DNA of 12,321 nt from Neocallimastix lanati (nom. inval.) (lineage: Eukaryota > Neocallimastigomycota > Neocallimastigomycetes > Neocallimastigales > Neocallimastigaceae), in contig JACVTC010000673.1 in NCBI GenBank assembly GCA_016946835.1, forward strand, positions 1 to 12,321, in the 5' to 3' direction. The position numbers were made by a program, and so were the translations under genes. This document shows, piece by piece, positions 1 to 10,009 of this stretch; the first letter of the stretch is position 1, and each line of letters opens with the position of its first letter. The notes beneath the pieces are model-generated. The model saw nothing but the letters and a program-made list of their open reading frames with translations, did no database searches and was not told the origin of the DNA.

Positions 1-1270
1 CATAATTTACCTGAATTTAAATTAATTTTAATTTGAGAGAATGTAAGAGCAGTGACTGTTTTAAAAAATTTGCGTATCCATTAATTCATTATAATCTTGA
101 TGAATTTTCAACTAAATTTGATGAGTATGTTTCCAATAATTTTGTATATATTTAAAAAAGTTAAGAAGAATCATTTAATATTAATGGATAATTTCAATTA
201 TATTATTCATGTGAGGTTACTGGAAAAAAGTACAATAAGTAAAGATAATCTAGAAATGTATAGTCAGACACTAATGTATATTATGACTGAAAAATTTGGA
301 TATACCAAAATAGATGTAATTTGTACCAACAAGACGAGACTTTTCTTCTAACTGAGAATGATATTCATAATACTAAAATACTAAAATTTATGCTTAATTG
401 TTTAGAAGAGAGTTTTAACATGTATATTAAAAGGAAAGAAGAAGGTATAGCCGGTATAGCTAATATTGATAAACTTGAAGAATATTCGGATATTAAAAAT
501 TTAGTTTCTTTGAAATATAAAATAAATAAATTAAAATCTCCAATTTAAAGAAATTAAAATAAAATTGAAGGAAATGAAGGATTATCCAATTCTATTTCAA
601 AAACTAAAATAGAGAATATCGAAAAAATAAATAGTAGAAAGGTTGAAAAATATGAAACATCAATATATAAAAAATTTAATGAATAATTAGAATCATAATC
701 ATATACAAGATTTATTAATTAATATAAAGCTTATAATACTTATTTTTAATAAACATCATTTTGTTCTATTAAGATTGAGTATATTCCAAGCAATTTATTT
801 GAGGCTATATGGGAAGATAATTCAAATGCTATCAGTGGTACGAAATCTGATCCTATAAAAGCTAAAAACTTAAAAAGAATATCATTATATATGATAAATG
901 ATCAAACTCTAATATAATAAATTTAATTTATTATACTTCAAAATGTGTCGATATAAAAAATACTATTATCATCAATAAAAAATTAAATTCTTAAATCAAT
1001 TTACTTGTGAGGCCAAATCAGTAAGATTATCTAGTAGTAAAATTGATATAGATTTTAAAACTTCTATTCCATTAATTCTAATACTATAGTTTTTCTTGTA
1101 CTTATTTTGGTGGTAGAACTGAATTGAATAAACTAAAATTAAACGAAACCTTAAAATAAAAAAAAACTTAAGAAATTATTAAAAAAAATAAAATATAGAA
1201 GTTCTTAATTAAAGAATAATTCTTAAAAGATTATAACAAATTTATAAAAAATTACTAAATTAAATTTTCT
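1..1270 (+). pseudogene. Decayed or frame-broken protein gene, family unknown, 5' end outside the window
   Basis: I do not recognise this family. The frame with codons starting at positions divisible by 3 (for example 321-323) reads like protein from base 3 to about 900, with mixed charged and polar residues and Cys at 42 and 57, but it is crossed by about 17 TAA/TAG and two TGA codons (at 12 and near 285). The longest clean run is 321-545, containing LEESFNMYIKRKEEGIAG. A one-base frame change at about 850-930 moves the signal to the next frame. There 982-1086 is stop-free and ends in a hydrophobic stretch (PLILIL, then a TAG, then FFLYLFWW at 1090-1113), followed by basic, Lys-rich residues. 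That suggests a C-terminal membrane segment. Composition falls to pure AT after about 1135, so the true end is uncertain. Either a pseudogene, or a gene read with reassigned stops; I favour pseudogene. Confidence 0.6.
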
Positions 1271-3462
1271 TTTAAACAATTTTTTAAAATTAAACTTTAT
1301 ATACAAGATTTAAAATTCTATTTTTAAATCTTGGATAAAATTTTCTATTAAAAATTAATTTACCAATACATGAATACTAATAATTTGATAAAAATATATA
1401 ACAATAGCATATTATTGTATATTATAAATAAATTAATAAGTAAAAATAAATTTAAAAAATAAAAAAATAAAAAAATAAAAATAAAATAAAAAATAAATAA
1501 ATAAAAAATTGAGTAAAAAATAAATAAATTAAATTAAAAAAATTAAAAATAAAAAAATAAAATAAACTAATAAAAAAAATAAAAAATAAATAATTAATAA
1601 ATAAAAAATAAATAAAAACAAAAAAAAAAATTAAAAATAAAAAGTAAATAAAATTTATAAAAAAAAATAAATAAATAAAATATATAAATAATAAATAAAA
1701 AATAAAAAATAAAAAATAAAAATAATATATATAAAACAAAAATAATAAATAATAAATAAAAATAATAAATAAAAAATAAAAATAAAAAATAATTAAATAA
1801 AAATAGATAAAAATAAAATATATATATAATTTAAAAAATAAAAGAGAAATATATTAATATGCTTAAAAATATGTAAGAATTAAAAAATAGATTATTAATT
1901 TTATTATTCATTAAGAAAACCAGTATAAAAATATAAAAATGATTAATATTATACAACTTTTTATACTTTGGTAAATTATCCATTAATATGTATTATTTAA
2001 TTATTTGATTATTTAAAAATAATAAAAATGATAATAAAAATTAAATAGAAATAAATAAAAAGTAAATTATGTAGTATATTAATGTAAAAAATTTTTCTTT
2101 TTATTTTTTGTTTTTTGTATAAATATATATTTTTTTAGTAATTTTTTATAAAATAACCTGAAATACAACATAATTGTTAAATATTAGAATTATTATTATG
2201 TAATAGAAAAATCATTTATTTAATTTTTATAAAATGTCTCTTTTCAAAATTTTGCATGGTTATATAACAATTTATATGTACAATATAAAAATATTTTATT
2301 CATATTAAAAATTATTAAATAAAATTATATTTTATTGATATCATTAAATAACTTAATTTATTTAAATATATTCAAATATTTATTTGTCTCAAACATTACA
2401 CTTTTATATCACAATAAAATTTTAAATATCTTATTTTAATAATATATATAAATATATTTTTTTGCAATTATATGTTTTCAAATTAATCTATTAATTTAGT
2501 AAAAATTATATTAAAAATTAATTTATAAAAACATAATAAAATAAAAGAATTTATTATAGAAAATTATATATAAATTAAAACAAAGTCCATTTATAAATAA
2601 TAATAATGTAATATTAGTTAAATAAAATTTTATGGAACAAAATAAACTGAATATTGAAATTTTAATAAATAAAAAATATTTAATATAAATATGAATATTT
2701 AAAATATATATATATATATGTATATAATAAAAACTACTAATATAATAATAATATTAAATTATTTTTATTTTATTAAAAATAAAAATAATAAAATAAATAA
2801 TTAATAAAAATATATTTGTTATTTTATATTTTTGATATAATTTCTTTTAAACTTATTTTTATTTGATTTTTATTTAATATTTTTTGTTTCTGTTTTTTTG
2901 TGATTTTATTTTTAAACTTAAAATATTATTAATAAATTAATCATTTAATAAAATATTTAATTATATATAAATTTATATAATTTTCAAAATATATTTTTGT
3001 TAATTATTTATCTTTGATTATTTTTTTTAAATTTCAATTTAAATTCTTATTTTTGTTTATTAATTTTTTACTATTATTATTATTATTAAAATAAACTAAT
3101 AATATATTAACTATTTTATTAAAATATATATAAATAATTATATATTTTTAATTATTAATTTATTTTTATTTCAAGCTTTAATCTTTATTTTTATTTTTTT
3201 CTATCTATTTTATTAAATAAATTATGTTTATTTATTTTTTTATAATTTAAAATTGTTTATTTTTTTTCATTTTATTTTATTTTTAATTTATTTTAATATA
3301 TATTTTTTTATTTTTTAAAATGTATGGTTTTAAATATTTTATTTAATTTCTATTGTTTTAAATAAATTTTTTAATTCATTATAAAATTAATATTTTAGGT
3401 ATAAATAAATATATATAATTTTTAATATTTATTATTAAAATTTGCAATTTTTTTATTATTTT
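1271..3462. other. Gene-free AT desert
   Basis: About 2.2 kb with almost no G or C and no convincing coding frame on either strand. It holds short homopolymers, a small (AT)n run near 2703-2720, and two blocks with opposite strand bias: A-rich on the plus strand at about 1440-1830, and T-rich at about 2830-3470. No RNA gene, terminal repeat or mobile element was recognised. Confidence 0.75.
1440..1830. repeat. A-rich low-complexity tract, (A)nT type
   Basis: A run of about 390 bases built from AAATAAA-like words with very few T runs, and almost no G or C. A 95-codon open frame on the minus strand (1452-1739) is a product of this bias: it encodes almost only Phe, Ile, Leu and Tyr. It is not annotated as a gene. 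Confidence 0.8.
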
Positions 3463-3949
3463 AGATTTTATATTTATTATATACACCATATTCAGATTGA
3501 CATATTGCAGTAGAACAATACCTTCTTATTTTTTTCACAATATCCTTTTGTAGTACAGAAACTATTATTTTTACAATAATCATATATTAATCCATAATGG
3601 CTATTTGTAATACTATAACATAAGCCATAATTAAATTGACATCAAGTATCATAATATTCGTCACCTCTTCCCCATTTTCCATTTTTAATACAAAATTGAC
3701 CTTTAGGATATTTAGTATTTTCGTAAGCACCACATTTATTTAAATATAAATTTTCAATATGAATTTCCTAATGTAGATCATTTCTATTTTTATTTCAACG
3801 ATTTAAATTTAAACAATGTTCATTTTTTTATTAGATGGTAAAATACCAATGCACTTATTATCGTCTAATTATTGAATGAAAGCTTCTTTATTGAAAGTAG
3901 AATTAAAATAATAGAATATATATTTTTCTTTACAATATTCTCATATAGT
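3463..3949 (-). pseudogene. Decayed chitin-binding protein with two hevein-like (type 1) domains
   Basis: On the minus strand, 3734-3618 reads CG, then KGQFCIKNGKWGRGDEYYDT, a TGA stop (3644-3642), then CQFNYGLC. This matches the hevein fold pattern (CC-S-x-x-G-x-C-G-x-x-x-x-Y-C-G-x-GCQ), with several conserved positions changed by single-base substitutions: Cys to Phe, Cys to Trp, Cys to Tyr, Gly to Asp, Gly to stop. A second copy at 3575-3480 reads SFCTTKGYCEKNKK and then, after a one-base shift near 3521-3522, YCSTAICQSEYGVY. Upstream, 3949-3830 encodes Cys-containing sequence (NKCIGILPSNKK), joined across another one-base shift at the seven-base T run 3823-3829, with more stops. Intact relatives are secreted proteins that bind chitin or cell-wall glycans. 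Here stops, two shifts and lost disulfide cysteines argue for a dead copy. The domain identity is well supported; the full length is not. Confidence 0.8.
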
Positions 3950-5920
3950 ATTTATATGAATAAAATAATAGAATTTAAATTTTAATTGAAAATTTTATTT
4001 TTTTAAATAGAAAATCATAAATTTTTAAAATTTATAATATAAATATTTTTAATAGATTTTTTCAAGAGGTTTAATATTATAAAATTTTTATTTTTATTTT
4101 TATAATATAAAATATTTATAATTTATATTATATATTAATATTATTTAATTATAAACTAAATTTTTTAATATTATTTAATATATATATTAAATTAAATTAT
4201 ATATTTATAATAATTAAATCATAAATTTATATAAATATATTATAATATATATATTTAACCTTCTTAGATATAACAGAGTACAATACAATTAATCTTTTAA
4301 CTTTAGATAATATATTTTTAACCATAAACAATAATGTTATTAATACTACAGTTGTGCTTTTTTAATATTATTTATAATTTAAAAGCTACCTCTAAAAACA
4401 TATATTATAAATGAAGATTTATATATGTTAAATTATTTATAAGTTATAAAATATAATAGTGTTTTCTATTTTGAGAAAAGTAATAATAATATTAAAAATA
4501 TATTAAATGATGAAAAAATTTAAAATTAAAAAAAAAAAGTATTAATGTAATCAAAAAGTATATATAATACGTATTATATAATTTTGTTTTATTTATTTTT
4601 CTAAAATAATTTTGATCAAATAACAAATATACTTCCAAAAAACTATTAAATAAATAAATATTTTATAATATTTATAAATATATTTTATTTTTTTTTTATT
4701 TTTATTTCGATAATATATTTAATAAAAACCTATTTTCTCTTATAATATTATATAAAATTTAATTTATATATTAAATTATTATAATTTTAATTTAATTCAT
4801 ATATATTAATTGAAAATTTTAAATATTGAAAAATAAAAAATATATATCAATTATGAAAATTATAATAAAAAATAAACAATTTAAAATAAATTAATATTAA
4901 TTAAAACTTTAATTTATAATTTACTAATTTTTTATTTAATAAATGTAATATTCATATAAAAAATTATTTAATTAATTTTTTAATTTATAAAGATATCTTG
5001 GATAATCTTATTTAATATAAATTAAAGTTTATAATTTTATAATTATTTGACATAATTTATAATTAATTAGTAAACTAAATTAATATTGAAAGAAAATTAT
5101 TTTTTTATTAATAATAATTTTATATAATTAATCATTTTCTAAGGATATAGATATATAAAAAATATTCTATTATTAATATAAAAAAAAATAAATAAAATTA
5201 CAAGTGTTACAAAATAATGAAAAAAAAAAAATTTAAATTTTAAAATAAAATATTTAATATTAATAAAAAAATTAATATTGATGATATTAAGTAAAATTTT
5301 ATAAATTATATCCCTGATTTTTTTTATTTTTCATAGATTATTTTAATATATAATTAAATTAAATTAGACTATAATAAAATTTAGTAAAATAATTTTATTC
5401 TAATATTGTGGTACGAGAAATTTTTTAAATAATTTATAATATACTAATAAATCACAATATAAATATAAAAATTTTAAAATTCTCATAATTTCTTTTTTTT
5501 TTTTTTATATTTTAATTTTTTTCTATTATTCCATAAATAAAAAGGAACATTAATTATTTATATATAAATAATATTTTTAATTAATAAAAATGAAAATTGA
5601 ATAAATTTAAAACCCCTATATTTTAAAAATTATTTTAATTTAATAAAAATTAAATGTTATTTAATAATTTTTAAACTTTTCTATTTCATCAATTGTTTAA
5701 TTAGTATTTATTATATATGCAAAGTAATTAATAAATAAATTAATAAATTAATATATAATTAAATTGATTAATATGTAAATAATTTAAAATATAAATAAAT
5801 GAATAAATTAGAAAGTAATATGATTTTGAATTGATAATTTTATTGTTAATTATAATTAGTGTAAACTAGGAATTTATTGATTAAGGAATTAATGAAACTG
5901 CAAATTTTAATTCTTATCAG
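3950..5920. other. Gene-free AT desert with one slightly richer patch
   Basis: Almost pure AT over about 2 kb with no sustained coding frame. The patch at 4255-4420 has a little more G and C; its minus strand shows only short peptides between stops (for example VKRLIVLYSV near 4300) and could be a last trace of a gene. An 8-bp inverted pair (ATATTGTG at 5403-5410, CACAATAT at 5453-5460) is within chance for this composition. A 14-base T run lies at about 5493-5506, with no flanking duplication that I could find. Confidence 0.7.
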
Positions 5921-5989
5921 CCAGGTTCTATGTTAGTGGGTATTCTGTATACTAATATACATTAAACTCATGGTTCGATCACCCTTTTT
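5921..5989 (+). tRNA. tRNA-like relic or tRNA-derived element (degenerate)
   Basis: The stretch carries a B-box-like GGTTCGATC (5972-5980), and about 43 bases upstream an A-box-like TATGTTAGTGGG (5929-5940). Between them is a perfect 5-bp stem, TGTAT/ATACA (5946-5950 with 5957-5961), closing a 6-base loop, one base short of a normal anticodon loop. A run of five T follows at 5985-5989, like a Pol III terminator. The T-arm stem is imperfect, the D-arm pairs poorly, and I could not form a good 7-bp acceptor stem. It is therefore probably not a working tRNA. It could be a decayed tRNA gene or the head of a tRNA-derived SINE. No anticodon can be assigned. Confidence 0.4.
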
Positions 5990-6303
5990 AACAATTTTCG
6001 AGATTGTTTTTTAGAGTGTTTTTTAAAAGGTATTTTAGGAATATGGTGGTTATGTTATTAATAAGTATTCCGAATAATGCCTTTCACAATGTGGCATATT
6101 TTTTATGTGGTATTTTTTAATAATTAATACATAATAATTAAATAATAATAAATATTTTTTTTATATATAATTTATTAATAATCAATTGTAAAAATAGTTT
6201 TTTATAATATTTTTTAATAGAATATAGTATTATTTCTTTATAAATAATAATTATTTATATATTTATTTATATTTTTTTATATAGAATATCTTAATAAATT
6301 ACT
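5990..6303. other. Unassigned stretch beside the tRNA-like relic
   Basis: The part from 5990 to about 6115 has more G and C than its surroundings, and contains a small hairpin (ATGCC at 6077-6081 with GGCAT at 6093-6097) and several T runs. No coding frame persists on either strand. It could be the body of a tRNA-derived element. From 6116 to 6303 it is plain AT-rich sequence. Confidence 0.4.
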
Positions 6304-7243
6304 ATAATTTAAACTATATAATTCACATTGGAAATGTATGGTTCCCAATTATTTCCATCCTTATTTTAAAAATTATTTTTAATCTCTTAAGAAATATAGA
6401 TATGAAACTATCATAATAAGTACATCATTAATATATTTACAACAAAATTATCCATTATATGAAGACATATATTTATAGATAAATTCGATTATACGTATTC
6501 TTTCTGACTTATATGTAATAATCAAGTGAGATATTACGTATTCCACAGGTTAATTTATATTGGTCTAGCTTCTAAGGTAGTTAGGAACCGTAAACACTAC
6601 AAGGAAAAACGTATTAGAAAATTCTCATCAATTATATTCACGTCAGAGCGCCAATGGTGAACACCTAGTAGGGGTGTTCATTGGAACAAATTCTGCCTAT
6701 ACAAATGAATTCCAAAGTGTCTTAATTACCTTAATATTCACATTTTTTTTTATAGAGAATGAAGAACTATACACACCTAAAAAAAAATAAAAAAAAAATA
6801 AAAAAAACATATTAATTCTATCTAAAGATAATACTTATAATATTATATCAAATGAACAGGATATTGAGAGTACTAATAATAAAACATGATTAATTTAATT
6901 GATGTTTCAAAAGTAAATAATGAATGAAAATCAATTAATATTAAAAAAATAGTTCCAAGTTTAAATAACTTAGGAGATAAATAATTATATGATAATCTTA
7001 AAAATTATATGATTTTTTAAAATGCTATTTATTTTTATGTATAGGTATGAAGAATATGAGAAAGAAATAAACTATACGAAAAATGTATATTCTCATAATA
7101 TTCTATAGAAAATAATTAAATCTAAATATGAAAATAAATCGATTAATATATCAAATAATTTTTTAAAGGAATCAATTATTTTAATAAATAAAGATTATTA
7201 CAATATTATAATGAAGAAATTTTTATATGAAAGGAAAATTTAA
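6304..7243 (+). pseudogene. Decayed protein gene, family unknown
   Basis: One frame (codons at 6338, 6341 and so on) reads like protein from about 6304 to 6787, including MVPNYFHPYFKNYF and YETIIISTSLIYLQQNYPLY, and is broken by stops at 6380, 6476, 6527, 6551, 6566 and 6578. From 6581 to 6787 it is stop-free for 69 codons, with NVLENSHQLYSRQSANGEHL and then LVGVFIGTNSAYTNEFQSVL, and it ends at TAA 6788 after PKKK. Further gene-like pieces follow in shifted frames: SKDNTYNIISNEQDIESTNN near 6822-6881, KKIVPSLNNLGDK near 6938-6980, and YRYEEYEKEINYTK from about 7044 down to a TAA near 7243. I do not recognise the family. Normal-looking residue mix, repeated stops and shifts make a pseudogene the likely reading. 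A short intron (GT near 6719, AG near 6755) is possible but unproven. Confidence 0.6.
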
Positions 7244-7919
7244 TAAAATTTAAAATATAAAAAATATATATTACTTATTATTACTTAAGTTAAGATACTT
7301 TTTTATAAATTTAATTCATATAACACTATTAAAAATAAATTTAAATTAAAATAATAAAATTATATTTTATAAAAATTCATTAATATGAAAAAAATTTTAT
7401 TTAATCTTAATAAAAATAATAAATTTTAATTGAATTATATGAAATACCTTTAATAAATATTTTTTATTATTTTAATATAATAACATTTTACATAAATTAT
7501 TTTTGGATTATTATTATAAGTAATAATTTTAAATGAATTTTTTAAAAAAATATATATATGTGAATAAATGAATGAATAAAAATGAATAACTAAATATAAA
7601 TTAATGAATAAATAAATGAATAATAAGATAAAATATATATATTTATAACTATTTAAAATATAAATATTAATAAATATACAAATTTAAATTTTAAGTTTTT
7701 TTTATATTTTAACGATTCAATAATTTTATGTTTAATTTACTTTATTTATTTAATCTTTTATTAAATATATTTATATTATTTAAAATAAAAAAAATAAAAA
7801 TAAAAAAAATTATTTATCTAAATTTTACATAATAATTTTTTAAATAGTAATATAAAATAAAGTAATAATTCAAAATAAAAGAGTATATATAAAATAAGAA
7901 ACAATTTAAACAACGAATC
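7244..7919. other. Gene-free AT-rich spacer
   Basis: Plain AT-rich sequence between two broken genes that converge on it. The only structure seen is an imperfect TGAATAAA-type microsatellite at about 7560-7625. No coding frame or RNA gene was found. Confidence 0.7.
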
Positions 7920-8341
7920 TCATTTTCAGTTTATAAAATTATTTTTTGAAATAATTCTTATTCTGGATTAGGGTTTTAATTGACAATTTGAAAGACATTT
8001 TCAATGGAATTATCACTTCTAGCATATCTTACTGAATTATTAGCGTTGAAGCTCTTTATTAATTTACCTTAATACCTTTGGAATAGTAATCTTTTGAGAA
8101 CAATTCATAACCATAATTTCTGTAAAAAAACCCACAGGTCACATAAAGAATGGAATTTTAGAATAATTACTATAAATGATTTGTTTATTAATCAAAATAT
8201 ATCATTACTTTTAATATGTTAATTTATTAATGCCTGCATCTCTTCAAAAAAGAAGGAAATTGTTTATTTGGTACTATGTCACATATATATTTACACACTC
8301 GTTATTCAGAAAATTACTAATATTAATATATTTATCACATT

Positions 8342-8524
8342 TTAGTTTATACTATACACTACATTATTCGTATGGATACTACTATTTTCACTATTACTAA
8401 TATTAATATTTTTATTATAACTATTACTAAAAATAGTATTCCCATTTTCATTATTAATAGTATCATTATTAATATTATAAGCAATATTATTGCTTTTATT
8501 ATAATTATTATTTATATTAAACAC
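8342..8524 (-). repeat. Asn-rich low-complexity segment within the broken gene
   Basis: Sixty codons made mostly of AAT, with Ser, Ile and Tyr, in the same frame as the Cys-rich piece upstream. Asn tracts like this are common in proteins of very AT-rich genomes. It could be a disordered linker of the decayed gene or chance AAT-rich sequence; it is not likely to be a gene of its own. Confidence 0.5.
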
Positions 8525-9824
8525 TTCTTAATACTATAAAATAAGAAAGTTATACTCTATTTTCAATATCTGCGACAACAGTATTTACATTACTATTTAA
8601 AGTTGGATTATATTTTGTAAAATCAAACAATTTGTCATGAAAATATAAATAAAAATAAAATATTTCATAACAAATTTACGAAAATTAAAATATTTAGAAC
8701 ACCAATGATTCAATCGAGGATTACTATTTTCAATATAATTACAAGAACAATGTTCTGGACAGTTGTCTTCAATTATCATGGCTGCATTTACGATACGAGC
8801 ATTGAATTTATAATCACATCAAGAACGAAATACCAATCTGAAATTAATGCTATATTCAAGGGACTTAAAGTTACACTTTAAATAGTCTTTTGTTTTCCAA
8901 AATTCAATTTTCTTATAAGCTTTGGTTTTGATAGAATCTTCTGAAATATCTCTATTCTAGTTAAGGTTTACAATTTTTTTTTTGATTGAAATTCTTTTAT
9001 TTTGTTTTGTAAAATATTAATTTCTTTATTCTATATATTACATCTACAACCTGATATATTTTAAAGTAAATTAAAAATAATAAAATTTAATTTTTTTCAT
9101 TTTTTAAAAACTTTTTATCTGAGCTATCACATATCTTCGTTTCTAAGGATGGAGTATTAAATTCTTTAGAAATACAATAAAGAGATATAAAGGTGGTCTC
9201 ATTGGAAAATCATTTTATTCATTATAATCTTGTATTAATTAGTATCTGTGTTGTTCTTAATTTTTCTTATTTAAAGCAATTAGAGATGTATAATACGAAA
9301 CTTGGTGGATAATTATAGCAGAAAATAAATATTTGTTGATAAGAGATAGGAATATTAAGGATTCTTAAGAATTCCTTTGATGGAATAAAGTGCTTTTCTA
9401 ACTTTATAATTCATTCACCGTATGACAAATTTCATTTCTAAAGCATTTGAAAACGGAATACTTATGTAAGTCGAGAAATTGGTTTTAAGGTAGCTCTGGT
9501 CATGTGAGATAAAAGGTATAATTATTTTTATTAAGTAATCTGGAAACTTTCCTATATACCACTAAAATTTCATATTATTTGATACTAAATTACATATCAT
9601 TATTTTTATCTCACTTGCTTGTAATTCAGTATGTATTTTATTTTCAAATTTATGTTTCTGACTTATTATTCTTAATTAAGTGTAATGATTAATATACTCT
9701 TTTTGATTACGTAATTCAAATTGTTCATTTCAAATAAATTTTTAATAAATTCAATTTTTAGAGATTCAATTAGCGATAATTTTCACAATAATTCTTATAC
9801 TACTATTAATAAAAGAGATTCCGC

Positions 9825-9833
9825 TATAATTAG
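9825..9833. repeat. Target-site duplication, left copy
   Basis: TATAATTAG directly abuts the T24 run. The same nine bases (ten if the next T is counted) occur at 10333-10341, at the other end of the insertion. Removing the insertion and one copy rejoins the broken gene's reading frame on the minus strand. Confidence 0.8.
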
Positions 9834-9886
9834 TTTTTTTTTTTTTTTTTTTTTTTTAGACAGGGAAGAGAATACACTTCCAAAAC

Positions 9887-9892
9887 TTTATT
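9887..9892 (-). promoter_or_regulatory. Polyadenylation signal AATAAA of the retroposed transcript
   Basis: AATAAA on the minus strand, 29 bases before the A24 tail. The spacing is as expected for eukaryotic cleavage and polyadenylation, and this fixes the transcript strand. Confidence 0.75.
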
Positions 9893-10009
9893 AATTTTAT
9901 TTTAAAAAATACATGTAGGTGAAAAGTACATTTGAAATTAAAATTAAAAAAATTAAAAAATAAAAAATATAAAAAAGCTCGAAAATACTATGTATTTCGG
10001 CAAGTTGTA

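Larger units (their letters stand above)
7920..9833 (-). pseudogene. Long decayed protein gene, family unknown, split by the insertion at 9834
   Basis: Unrecognised family. From 9833 down to about 8984 one minus frame reads like protein, with clean runs at 9675-9565 (37 codons, LRIISQKHKFENKIHTELQA, helix- or coiled-coil-like) and 9561-9418 (48 codons, WYIGKFPDYLIKIIIPFISH). At the ten-base T run 8974-8983 a single base shifts the signal to another frame, which carries NCPEHCSCNYIENSN and a Cys/Trp-rich patch (8818-8600), an Asn-rich stretch (8524-8345), then, after stops, SVRYARSDNSIENVFQIVN (ending about 7979). Other short coherent pieces lie in different frames (YGYELFSKDYYSKGIKVN near 8110-8060). 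Stops of all three kinds cross it. The reading frame continues across the insertion at 9834-10332 into 10342-~10375, so the gene existed before the insertion. Called a pseudogene; one gene or two cannot be decided. Confidence 0.6.

Noticed and set aside
97-351. Plus-strand open frame of 84 codons starting at TTG
   Set aside because: It overlaps another frame (codons at multiples of 3) that continues into the better-supported 321-545 piece. This one has no similarity that I recognise and ends abruptly.
1452-1739. Ninety-five-codon minus-strand open frame
   Set aside because: It encodes almost only Phe, Ile, Leu and Tyr from an A-rich low-complexity tract; the opening is a result of base bias.
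5403-5460. 8-bp inverted pair in the AT desert
   Set aside because: Arms this short are expected by chance at this base composition, and no element or gene lies with them.
1-9833. RIP-type mutation as the cause of the stops
   Set aside because: CpA dinucleotides remain common in the broken genes, whereas strong RIP would have removed most of them; general AT-biased drift is a simpler account.
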